This document shows positions 25,187-33,207 of a DNA stretch of 64,000 bases, one piece after another. Made by a program: the position numbers and the translations under genes. Origin of the DNA: DASUPK01 sp963763955 (GTDB lineage Bacteria > Actinomycetota > Thermoleophilia > Solirubrobacterales > 70-9). The stretch spans positions 77,483 to 141,482 of the forward strand of contig CAVXQP010000025.1 of NCBI GenBank assembly GCA_963763955.1, written 5' to 3'. Each line of letters starts with the position of its first letter. Position 1 is the stretch's first letter. The notes below the pieces were generated by a model that saw nothing but the letters and a program-made list of their open reading frames with translations, made no database searches and was not told the DNA's origin.

Positions 25187-25805
25187 TTGAGGGGCATGGA
25201 TCGCCTTGGTTTCACTCACGCCGTGTGGCTCGCGGCACTGTCGCTCCTCGTTCTGCCGGCAGTTGCCTCGGCCGCCGACACCTTCGCCGACGCCTCCCGG
25301 CCGGATGACAGCGGCGGCTGCCTGACCCCAGCCACAGCATGCAAGACCATCAACGGGGCGATCGGCAAGGCCGGTGTGGGAGACACCGTTCGCATCGAGC
25401 CCGGAACCTATGCGGAGAACGTCTCCCTTTCCGGGGGGATCTCGCTGGTCGCGGTGTCCAGCGTCGACTGACGACTACCACCTGACGGCGAGCGGGAACT
25501 CGGCGCTGATTGACCAAGGCAACCCCGCCGCTCCACCAATCGGATCGACCGACTTCGACGGCGACCCACGGGCGATCGACGCCGACGGCGCCTGCCCGCT
25601 CAACCCGGTCCGCGACATCGGCGCCGATGAGTTCAACCCCGGAATCCCGGATTGCCCTGCGCCGCCAAGCGGCGGTGGAGGTCCGCCCGTGTCCCCACCC
25701 GGCCCCACCGGTCAACGCGCGGCGGCCCTCAAGAAGTGCAAGCGCAAGCACAGCACGACGGCGCGCAAGCGGTGTCGCAAGCGCGCAAAACTCCTGCCGG
25801 TCTAA
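25187..25805 (+). pseudogene. Secreted choice-of-anchor-Q/beta-helix protein with its middle missing
   Basis: The N-terminus (TTG 25187 or ATG 25196) has a signal peptide ending AVASAADTF, then the polymorphic beta-helix opening DDSGGCLTPATACKTINGAI and GDTVRIEPGTYAE. The frame stops at 25471. The C-terminal cap of the same family follows at once in another frame: DYHLTASGNSALIDQGNP, DFDGDPRAID and NPVRDIGADEF. A Pro/Gly linker and a Lys/Cys/Arg-rich tail (LKKCKRKH, then RKRCRKRAKLLPV) close it. Full-length relatives carry several hundred residues of beta-helix between these parts, so an internal deletion, or a collapsed repetitive segment in the assembly, is likely. Confidence 0.6.
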
Positions 25806-25830
25806 CCGCCATCTCTCCCGCTGGTGCTGG

Positions 25831-27276
25831 CTAGCCCTGGATCGTGATCAGGCGCTCCTCGGTGAGCTCGCGGACGGCGTAGTGCGGGCCCTCGCGGGTG
25901 TTGCCCGAGTCCTTGACGCCGCCGTAGGGCATCTGGTCGGTGCGGAAGGTGGGGACCTCGTTGATCAGCACGCCACCGAACTCGAGTGTCTCCCCGGCCT
26001 TCTTCGCATTCCCGACGTCACGGGTGAAGACGCCGGCTTGGAGCCCGTAGCGAGAGTCGTTCGCCATCTCGAGGGCCTCATCGAACGTCTTGAAGTAGTG
26101 GATCGTCGCCACCGGGCCAAAGATCTCGTCCTTCCACGTGTGGCACTCCTTCGGCTCGTTCCTGATCACCGTCGGGGCGATGCAGCGATCCTCGTCGACC
26201 AGCTCGCCGCCTGTGAGGATCTCGCCGCCCTGCGAGGCGGCCTCGTCGATCCACTCCTTGACGCGATCGCGGTCGTCCCGCGAGATCACCGGCCCGACGT
26301 CGGTGTTCTCGTCCATCGGATCGCCGGTGACCAGGGACTCGACGTTCTTCACGAAGCGCTCGATGAACTGGTCGGCGATCGACTCATGGAGGAGGATGCG
26401 CTGGACCGAGATGCAGCTCTGGCCCGCGTGCGAGTAGGCGTGCAGCTTGGCCTTGTCCGCGGCGGTCTCCCAGTCGCCGTCCTCGTTGACGATCAGAGGA
26501 GCGGTGGAGCCGAGCTCCAGGTTGACCTTCTTGTGTGGAGCCTTCGAGCGGATGCTCCAGCCGACCGGCGCGGACCCCGTGAAGGTGATCGCGCCGATGC
26601 GGTCGTCCTCGACGATCGCGTTGCCGACTTCCGAGCCCGCGCCGCAGACGACCTGCAGCCAGTTCTCGGGGAGCCCCGCGTCGTAGAAGATCTCAGCCAG
26701 CTTGATCGCGGAGATCGGGGTCTGGCCGGCGGGCTTCAGCACGACGGCGTTTCCGGCAGCGATCGCGGGACCGAGCTTGTGCCCGACCAAGTTGAGCGGG
26801 AAGTTGAAGGGACTGATCGCGCCTACCACGCCGTAGGGGACGCGGATCACGATGCCGAGCTTGCCCTCACCGGCCGCGCCGGCCTCCATCGGGACCGTAT
26901 GGCCGGTCAGGGTCCGGGCGGCGACGGCGGAGAACTGCATGGTCGAGACACAGCGCTGGGCCTCGGCCCGGGCCGTCTTCACCGGCTTGCCCGCCTCGGC
27001 GGCGATCGTCATCGTCAGGTCGTCCTCGCGCTCGGCGACCAGTTCGGCGGCGCGATCGAGCATCGCGGCGCGCTCATGCGCAGGGAAGCCGCCGGCGTCA
27101 AAAGCCGCGCGGGCGGCCTCGACGGCCTTGCCGACGAGCGCCGCGTCGCCCCTGGGGACCCGGCCGACAACGGTCCCGTCGTAGGGAGCCGCCACCTCCG
27201 ACCACTCGCCCGTCTCCACCCATTCGCCGGCTACGTAGAGCTTGTGATCTGTGGCCTGAATCGTCTCGGTCGCCAT
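25831..27276 (-). CDS. Aldehyde dehydrogenase, NAD(P)-dependent
   Basis: 481 aa from ATG 27276, with AGGAGG six bases upstream. Landmarks: the cofactor loop GVVGAISPFNFPLNLVGHKL near 150, FTGSAPVGWSI near 228, the general-base Glu in VNLELGSTAPLIV near 254, and the nucleophilic Cys in AGQSCISVQRILL near 288. The conserved phenylalanine region is EIFGPVATIHY. The second Gly of the usual LELGG is Ser here, as in some lactaldehyde, glyceraldehyde-3-phosphate and phosphonoacetaldehyde-type members. The substrate is not assigned. The gene stands alone, divergent from the SpoIID-like gene. Confidence 0.92.
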   Translation of the reverse strand: MATETIQATDHKLYVAGEWVETGEWSEVAAPYDGTVVGRVPRGDAALVGKAVEAARAAFDAGGFPAHERAAMLDRAAELVAEREDDLTMTIAAEAGKPVKTARAEAQRCVSTMQFSAVAARTLTGHTVPMEAGAAGEGKLGIVIRVPYGVVGAISPFNFPLNLVGHKLGPAIAAGNAVVLKPAGQTPISAIKLAEIFYDAGLPENWLQVVCGAGSEVGNAIVEDDRIGAITFTGSAPVGWSIRSKAPHKKVNLELGSTAPLIVNEDGDWETAADKAKLHAYSHAGQSCISVQRILLHESIADQFIERFVKNVESLVTGDPMDENTDVGPVISRDDRDRVKEWIDEAASQGGEILTGGELVDEDRCIAPTVIRNEPKECHTWKDEIFGPVATIHYFKTFDEALEMANDSRYGLQAGVFTRDVGNAKKAGETLEFGGVLINEVPTFRTDQMPYGGVKDSGNTREGPHYAVRELTEERLITIQG

Positions 27277-27439
27277 CTCCAACCTCCTGAAACGGGTTGC
27301 TACGGAGCACCCTCGCGTAAACGCCTACCCACAGGCTAGCCCGACCAGTCGCGCGGCCAGAGGGCCGATCTGGCCAGACCGGAGGCCCGGGCTGCTCCAA
27401 ACCGCAACTTCCGGCCGCCCTACCCGTTATTCAGGGGCG

Positions 27440-28553
27440 ATGCTCCGGGGGACCCGTCTGATCCCGCTTGCGCTCGCCTGCGCCCTCGTGGTGCCGGCCG
27501 CCGCCTCGGCCAAGGTCTGGATCGTCAAGGGAGCCGGCTTCGGACACGGGGTCGGCATGAGCCAGTACGGCGCCTATGGCTACGCCAAGCACGGGTTTGC
27601 GTACGACCAGATCCTGACCCACTACTACACGGGGACCACGATCGGGACGACCGCCGACCAGAGCGTGCGCGTCCTGCTCCTCGACGGCGTGGGCGGCGTC
27701 TCCTTCAGCGGTGCCAGCTCGGCCTGCGGGGCGACCCTGAAGCCCGGGAAGGGCTACGTCGCCAAGCGAAAGGGCGGCGGGCTCGTGGTCCGCTCCAAGA
27801 AGAGGGTGCTGGTGGCGAGGTGCGGCGCCGTGATGACGGCGACCGGAGCGCCGAACGTCTTCGTCAAGGGCAAGGGCACGTATCACGGCTCCCTCGAGGT
27901 GAGGACCTCCTCCAACGGCCTCGACGCGATCAACGTGGTCGAGCTCGAGGACTACGTCCGAGGCGTCGTCTCGAAGGAGTCGCCGGCCTCATGGCCGATC
28001 GAGGCGCTCAAGGCGCAGGCCGTGGCCGCGCGTTCCTACGGGATCTCGACCGCCGCCCACGGCACCTTCGACGTCTTCGACGATACGCGGAGCCAGGCCT
28101 ACGGCGGCGTGGGCGCCGAGACCGCGAAGACCGACCAGGCGGTCGCCGCGACCCATCTGCAGGTGGTCCTCTACCGAGGCAAGGTCGCCCAGACCTTCTT
28201 CTTCTCCACCTCCGGCGGTCACACCGAGAACAACGAGTTCTCCTCGCTCGGGTTCGGGCAGCCGGCGATTCCCTACCTCCGCGGTGTCGACGACCCCTAC
28301 GAGGTCGACGCCGGGATCCCCCTACGAGCACTGGAAGCGGAAGTTCTCCCTCGGCCGGATGAGCTCGGCGATGCGGGGACTGGGGCTGCGCGGCAAGCTC
28401 CGCAACATCGTGGTCACGCAGCGCGGCGCCTCGCCGCGGATCGTGCAGGCCAACCTGGTCGGCAGCGCCGGCACGACGACGGTCAACGGGCCGCAGCTCG
28501 CGACCGCCCTCGGCCTGCCGGACACCTGGGCGTTCTTCAAGAAGAAGAAATAG
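27440..28553 (+). CDS. SpoIID/LytB-domain secreted protein, frameshifted at about 28313
   Basis: A signal peptide (LACALVVPAAASA) leads into WIVKGAGFGHGVGMSQYGA, the entry motif of SpoIID/LytB proteins. VVELEDYVRGVVSKESP, LKAQAVAARSYG and FFFSTSGGHTENNE follow. At GCCGGGATCC (28312-28319) the frame slips by one; conserved sequence then continues as SPYEHWKRKFSLGRM, LRNIVVTQRGASPRI and QLATALGLPDTWAF, stopping at 28553. The repaired protein has about 370 aa. In sporulating firmicutes SpoIID is a peptidoglycan lytic transglycosylase; in actinobacteria relatives are extracytoplasmic wall-active proteins not tied to sporulation. The catalytic Glu is present in ELEDYVRG. Confidence 0.83.
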
Positions 28554-28566
28554 GCGGTCCTCGGTC

Positions 28567-29559
28567 TCAGCCGTCCGGGTAGGGCTGGACCGGGATGCCG
28601 TGGTCGGTGTCCCTGGTCCCGAACTCGTAGGCGGCGGCGCCCCTGACGGTGAGGCGCTCGGCCGGCCCCCCGTCGACCTCGACGTCCAGCAGCAGGTCGG
28701 AGATCGAGCAATTGAGGGTGTTGTGCTCCGGCCCGACCGGGTCGGCGTAGATCCAGGCGACGAAGTCCTTGGCCGCGGCGCTGACGTTGCCGGTGACCTT
28801 CGCCCCCTTGCCCTTGAGCTCGAAGTCGGCGCCGGTAGGCCGCTCGTTCACCTCGGTGCTGGGCACGTGCCCGAAGCCGCCCAGCCGGTGGGACCGCCCG
28901 TCGAGCATCAGCATCGCGTTCCCGACCCACGGAGTGGTCCTGCCGGCGACCTTGATGCGGCCGACCGCCATGTCGAAATAGTCCTCGGGCGAGTGGCCCT
29001 CGAAGCCGGAGCCCTGGATCCAGACCCAGCGCTCGGCGTGCTCGGCTCCCCAGTTGTGGCCGATCATCCCGCGCCACCCGTCCACCTCGATTCGATCGCC
29101 GCCCACCTCGAGCACGCCGTTGAAGACCGCGTCGGGGTACGGGCTGAGGAACTTGGTCTTCGGGAGCTTCGAGCGGTAGAGGAAGTCTCGCGGCAGGTGG
29201 TGGAAGGGCTCGTGGCCGTCCTCGAAGCTCAGGTCCCAGCTTGACTCGAGGACGTCGGTGGCGACGCGGCCGGTCGCGTGGCCATCGGTCAGGCTCGCCT
29301 CCGCGATCCGGATGTAGGTGTCTGGGCCGGCGCTGAGCTCGTCGGCGCCGAACTGGCGCTTCGTCGCCCGCGGCCCCGCCGCCGAGGAATCGAAGAGAAC
29401 GAACCAGAGGGCGGAGGTCGCGTCCTCGCCTGGGCGCTTGTGGACGGTGTGGCGGATCCAGGCACCCCTGCCGCCGCCGGGCTGGACCAGCTTCAGGTAG
29501 AAGCTCTCGTAGTGCCCGGCCTGCTGCGGCACGTCGGGAAAGCGAGCCTGGGTCCGCAC
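28567..29559 (-). CDS. Lipocalin-like (CrtC/AttH-type) protein of unknown function
   Basis: 330 aa from GTG 29559 (a longer open frame to 29631 overlaps the upstream gene). Rich in beta strands, with two similar halves. The segments GHYESFYLKLVQPGGGRGAW, WDLSFEDGHEPFHHLPRDFL, GWRGMIGHNWGAEHAERWVW and IQGSGFEG resemble the duplicated lipocalin fold of carotenoid 1,2-hydratases, tocopherol-cyclase-like and AttH proteins. No signal peptide is visible. It begins 10 bp after the MTA/SAH deaminase gene and is probably in that operon, although a functional link is not obvious. The family assignment rests on motif resemblance only. Confidence 0.5.
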   Translation of the reverse strand: MRTQARFPDVPQQAGHYESFYLKLVQPGGGRGAWIRHTVHKRPGEDATSALWFVLFDSSAAGPRATKRQFGADELSAGPDTYIRIAEASLTDGHATGRVATDVLESSWDLSFEDGHEPFHHLPRDFLYRSKLPKTKFLSPYPDAVFNGVLEVGGDRIEVDGWRGMIGHNWGAEHAERWVWIQGSGFEGHSPEDYFDMAVGRIKVAGRTTPWVGNAMLMLDGRSHRLGGFGHVPSTEVNERPTGADFELKGKGAKVTGNVSAAAKDFVAWIYADPVGPEHNTLNCSISDLLLDVEVDGGPAERLTVRGAAAYEFGTRDTDHGIPVQPYPDG

Positions 29560-29569
29560 GGGCGAGACG

Positions 29570-30817
29570 CTATCCGGTGAGGCGCTTCGCGCGGGAGCGG
29601 ACCTGTTCGGCGATCTCCTCCGCCCCCTCAACCTGCCGGGCGCGCATCAGCACACGCCCGGCGACTACGGCGGTGTCGACCACCGAGCCCCCGGCCGCAT
29701 AGACGAGGTCGGCATCAGGGTCACCGGCCGAGAGCTCGGGGTCCGAGCCGCGGAGAAGCAGGAAGTCGGCGGGCTGCCCGACCGCGAGCGCCGTCCCAGC
29801 GAGCACCGGCGAGCGCAGCCCGCGGGCAATCGCCAGTGCCTCGGCCGCCGGCAGCGTCGCGGGGTCGCCGCTGGCGTGCTTCTGGCTGAGGGCGAAGAGC
29901 TTCACCTCCTCGAACATGTCGAGGTTGGAGTTCGAGGAGACGCCGTCGGTGCCCAGCCCGATCGCGGCGCCGGCGGCCGCGGCCGCGGGGTAGGGCAGGA
30001 CGCCCCCGACGGCGAGCTTCATGTTCGCCGCGGGGTTGGCGACCACCGTCGCACCGCGCTCGGCGATCAGCTCGAGCTCGCCCCGATCGAGCCAGACGCC
30101 GTGGGCGAGGACGCTGCGCTCGCCCAGGAAGCCGAGGTCATCGAGGTACGCGGCCGGGCGCTTGCCCTGGGCATCGCTGCAATCGCTCACCTCCCGCTCG
30201 GTCTCGGAGAGGTGAATGTGGAGCGGGATCTCGCGCTCAGCGCCGATCTTCGCGAGCCACGCCAGGGACTCGGGGCTCACCGTGTAGATCGCGTGTGGCC
30301 CGATGCTCGGCGTGACCCGCGGGCCGGCCTCGGCGATCCGGTCGAGCGACTCGAGCAACTCGGGGCGCATCCCCTCGCCCCTCACAGGGTCGAGCTGGTC
30401 GATCATCACCGTGCTGACCGTCGCGCGGATGCCGGAGTCGACCACGGCCCGGGCGACCTCCACGCCGTGCCAATACATGTCGAGGAACTTCGTGGTCCCC
30501 GAACGGATCATCTCCACGCAGGCGAGCCGCGTCCCCCAGTAGACGTCCTCGGGGGCGAGCTTTGCCTCGGCGGGCCAGATCGTCGTCCGCAGCCACTCCA
30601 TCAGCGCCATGTCGTCGCCGAAGCCGCGGAAGAGGGTCATCGCCGCGTGGGTGTGGCCGTTGACCATCGGCGGGGTGAGCAGGAGACCCGCGGCGTCGAT
30701 CAGATCGTCGCCCAGCTTCGGCTCCACCGAGGGGCCGAGCTCGGCGATCGCGCCATCCTCGATCCGCAGCCCGACCACCTCGCCGTCGAGCGCCGCGCCG
30801 GTGACCGCGAGGCTCAA
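29570..30817 (-). CDS. 5'-methylthioadenosine/S-adenosylhomocysteine deaminase
   Basis: 415 aa from TTG 30817, which overlaps the preceding gene's stop in TTGA. Amidohydrolase metal motifs: PPMVNGHTHAAMTLFRG near residue 60, then PLHIHLSETEREV, the His in VLAHGVWLD, and GLGTDGVSSNSNLDMFEE. This spacing and the WLRTTIWPAE loop fit the MTA/SAH deaminase (MtaD, Ado-like) family, which converts methylthioadenosine to methylthioinosine or SAH to S-inosylhomocysteine. Partnership with a phosphorylase that acts on the product supports this reading. Guanine- or chlorohydrolase-like activity is the alternative. Confidence 0.87.
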   Translation of the reverse strand: MSLAVTGAALDGEVVGLRIEDGAIAELGPSVEPKLGDDLIDAAGLLLTPPMVNGHTHAAMTLFRGFGDDMALMEWLRTTIWPAEAKLAPEDVYWGTRLACVEMIRSGTTKFLDMYWHGVEVARAVVDSGIRATVSTVMIDQLDPVRGEGMRPELLESLDRIAEAGPRVTPSIGPHAIYTVSPESLAWLAKIGAEREIPLHIHLSETEREVSDCSDAQGKRPAAYLDDLGFLGERSVLAHGVWLDRGELELIAERGATVVANPAANMKLAVGGVLPYPAAAAAGAAIGLGTDGVSSNSNLDMFEEVKLFALSQKHASGDPATLPAAEALAIARGLRSPVLAGTALAVGQPADFLLLRGSDPELSAGDPDADLVYAAGGSVVDTAVVAGRVLMRARQVEGAEEIAEQVRSRAKRLTG

Positions 30818-31560
30818 CTGCCCGGGAGCTCCCTGCCGAGGGCGGGCAAGACGAAGTCGAGGTCCGCCGCGAGCGTCTGGGCGGTGCGGTCGCGGCCGCG
30901 GCGGTACTCGTCGACGGTCAGCGTCTTGTCCGATACGCCGTTGGCGAAGTTGTCGATCGTGCAGACCGCCGCGTAGGCCAGCGCCGCCTCCCCGGCGAGC
31001 ACGGTCTCGGCCGCGAGGGTCATCCCGACCATGTCCGCATGCTCGGCGAGAGCTCTGACCTCCGCGGGCGTCTCGAAGCGCGGCCCGAGCGTCTGCGCAT
31101 AGACGCCGCCGTCCTCGAGATCGGTCTTGGTCAGCGAGCCCCATGCGCTGATCACGATCCGCCGCCAATCCGGATCGAAGCCGGGGACGGTGTGGCCGCG
31201 CGAGTCGCGGTAGAAACTCGGTGCGACCTCCGGCGCGTAGAAGTCCAGCGGGCAGATCAGCGTGCCGACCTTGAGGTCCTTGTCCAGGCTGCCGGCGGAG
31301 CCCAGCGCCAGCACCCGGTTACAGCCGAGCTCGCAGGCCGCGCGGACGTTCGCACGGTGGTCGATCAGGTGGGCAGGGATCGAGCGATCGAAGCCGTGCC
31401 TGGGGATAGCGACGATGTCGCCGCCGTCCGTGGCCTCCACCGGGAGCGCGCCGCCGGCATCGACCGCGACCCGCTCGCCCTCGACCGGATGGACGCGCTC
31501 CGGCAGGCTGTTGCCGTGGATCAGACAGAGCCGGCTTCCTGTCGGCCGAGGCGCATCCAT
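30814..31560 (-). CDS. Methylthioadenosine/methylthioinosine phosphorylase family (PNP class)
   Basis: 248 aa from ATG 31560. Features of the trimeric PNP/MTAP family: AIPRHGFDRSIPAHLIDHRA near residue 55, ALGSAGSL near 86, the specific YAQTLGPRFETPAEVR near 149, DMVGMTLAAETVLAGE near 172 and a substrate-base segment TIDNFANGVSD with the Asp-Asn pair. These enzymes cleave methylthioadenosine (or methylthioinosine in some bacteria) to methylthioribose-1-phosphate. Coupled through a 4-bp overlap to an MTA/SAH deaminase, so a route MTA to methylthioinosine to hypoxanthine is the best guess. Base specificity cannot be decided by eye. Confidence 0.87.
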   Translation of the reverse strand: MDAPRPTGSRLCLIHGNSLPERVHPVEGERVAVDAGGALPVEATDGGDIVAIPRHGFDRSIPAHLIDHRANVRAACELGCNRVLALGSAGSLDKDLKVGTLICPLDFYAPEVAPSFYRDSRGHTVPGFDPDWRRIVISAWGSLTKTDLEDGGVYAQTLGPRFETPAEVRALAEHADMVGMTLAAETVLAGEAALAYAAVCTIDNFANGVSDKTLTVDEYRRGRDRTAQTLAADLDFVLPALGRELPGS

Positions 31561-31591
31561 GCGCTGACTCTATTCCGCGGTAGCCGAGCGG

Positions 31592-32665
31592 CTAGGTCCT
31601 GATGTGGACCACGTCGCCGTCCTGGACGACGTAGTCGCGGCCCTCGATGCGCAGGGTTCCCCGCTCGCGGGCGGCGGCGTAGCCGCCAGCGTCGACCAGC
31701 TCGTTCCAGGCGATCACCTCAGCGCGGACGAACGCCCGCTGGATGTCGCCGTGCACCCGGCCCGCCGCGTCGTAGGCGGTGCCTCCCCGCTTCAGGGTGC
31801 GCGCCATCGCCTCCTTGCCCGTGTCGGCGGTGAAGAAGCTGACCAGGTCGAGCAGCTCGAAGGCGGCGCGGATCAGGCGTTCCAGGCCGGATCGCTCGAT
31901 GCCGAGCTCGTTGCGCATCTCCTCCGCCTCGGCGGCGTCCAGCTCGCGCAGCTCGGCCTCCACGCGCGCTGAGATCACCACCACCTTCGCCTCCATCTGC
32001 TCGGCGTGGGCGAGCAGATCGGGGGGCGCTTCGGTCTCACCCTCGTCGACGTTCACGACGTAGAGGACCGGCTTGGCCGTCAGCGGAGAGAGCTTTCGCA
32101 GGGCGTCACGAGCGGCCTCGGGGACTGGCACGTCGCGCACCGGACGGCCGGCCGCCAGCGCCTCGACCACGGCCTCCAGCCAGTCGCGCTCGGCCACGGC
32201 CCCCTGATCGCCGGAACGGGCGAGTTTCACAACCCGCTCGAGGCGGCGCTCGGCGGATTCGAGATCGGCGGCGAGCAGCTCGGTCTCGATCAGCTCGGCG
32301 TCGGCGACCGGGTCGATCCGACCCTCCGGGTGGGCCACGAACCCGGCGTTGTGGGCACGAATCACGTGGCAGATCGCGTCGGTTTCGCGGATCGACGCCA
32401 GGAACTGGTTTCCCAGCCCCTCGCCCTGCGAGGCGCCCTTGACCAGGCCCGCGATGTCGTGGAAGTCGATCGCCTCGTGGACGAGCTCGGAGGAGCCGAG
32501 CGTCTCGCCGACCCGCTCCAGGCGCTCGTCGGGCACCGGGACGACGGCCACGTTCGGCTCGACGGTGGTGAACGGGTAGTCGCCGGTCTCCGCCCCGGCG
32601 GCCGTGAGCGCGTTGAACAGGGTCGACTTGCCCGCGTTGGGCATCCCGACGATGCCGATCTTCAT
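31592..32665 (-). CDS. ychF: Redox-regulated ATPase YchF (Obg-related)
   Basis: 357 aa. G1 is GIVGMPNAGKSTLFNAL at residue 4; G2/G3 lie in YPFTTVEPNVAVV and FHDIAGLVKGASQGEGLGN. The G4 motif reads NVDE instead of NKxD, the known reason YchF proteins prefer ATP. A coiled-coil insertion (LERVVKLARSGDQ) and the C-terminal TGS domain ending DYVVQDGDVVHIRT complete it. The role is ribosome-associated and stress-linked. It lies 11 bp downstream of the PAP2 gene on the same strand. Confidence 0.95.
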   Translation of the reverse strand: MKIGIVGMPNAGKSTLFNALTAAGAETGDYPFTTVEPNVAVVPVPDERLERVGETLGSSELVHEAIDFHDIAGLVKGASQGEGLGNQFLASIRETDAICHVIRAHNAGFVAHPEGRIDPVADAELIETELLAADLESAERRLERVVKLARSGDQGAVAERDWLEAVVEALAAGRPVRDVPVPEAARDALRKLSPLTAKPVLYVVNVDEGETEAPPDLLAHAEQMEAKVVVISARVEAELRELDAAEAEEMRNELGIERSGLERLIRAAFELLDLVSFFTADTGKEAMARTLKRGGTAYDAAGRVHGDIQRAFVRAEVIAWNELVDAGGYAAARERGTLRIEGRDYVVQDGDVVHIRT

Positions 32666-32676
32666 CGCCGCCTCAC

Positions 32677-33168
32677 CTAGAGGGGAACGACCAGGCCCAG
32701 GGCGGTGCCCAGGATCGCCCCGGCGAGCACGTCGGACGGGTAGTGCATCCCCAGGTACGGTCGGGAGGCGGCGATCCCGGCGGCGAGGATGAAGAGGAAC
32801 GCGGCCTCCGGCGCAATTCGCGTCATCGCGGTCGCGCAGGCGAAGGATGCCGTCGCGTGAGCGGAGGGGAAGCTCAGGGTGCTCGGCGCGCCGCCGAGCG
32901 GCGGCAGGCCCTCGAGCACCGGGCGTGGCCGCCGCACGATCAGCTTGACGATGAAGTTGAGCCCGATGGCCACGGGACCGAGGAAACCGGCGACGAGCCA
33001 GTCGTCGCCATGGTCGGGATCGATGAACGCCATCGCAACCCCGATGACGAACCAGACCGCGCCGTATTCGCCGAGCTTGCCGAGGGCCTTGCCCACGGCC
33101 TCCGCGGCGGGATTGTGAAAGCGGGTCCGCATCGCATGGAGGACGCGGCTGTCGAGGCTCTGCAGCAC
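32677..33168 (-). CDS. PAP2-family phosphatase
   Basis: 163 aa from GTG 33168; the frame is open further upstream, but there it runs into the divergent gene. The three PAP2 signatures are present: KLIVRRPRP (motif 1), FPSAHATASF (motif 2, Ala in place of the usual Gly) and SRPYLGMHYPSDVLAG (motif 3, catalytic His). About four or five membrane helices are predicted. Such small enzymes dephosphorylate undecaprenyl pyrophosphate or phosphatidylglycerol phosphate. The ribosome site is weak. Probably transcribed with ychF. Confidence 0.83.
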   Translation of the reverse strand: MLQSLDSRVLHAMRTRFHNPAAEAVGKALGKLGEYGAVWFVIGVAMAFIDPDHGDDWLVAGFLGPVAIGLNFIVKLIVRRPRPVLEGLPPLGGAPSTLSFPSAHATASFACATAMTRIAPEAAFLFILAAGIAASRPYLGMHYPSDVLAGAILGTALGLVVPL

Positions 33169-33207
33169 CGCCGCAGAATAAGGACCTCGGGTCGTCAGAA
33201 TGTTCCC

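Noticed and set aside
25510..27339. 609-codon open frame opposite the aldehyde dehydrogenase
   Set aside because: Antisense shadow of an intact ALDH with all catalytic residues; no domain of its own.
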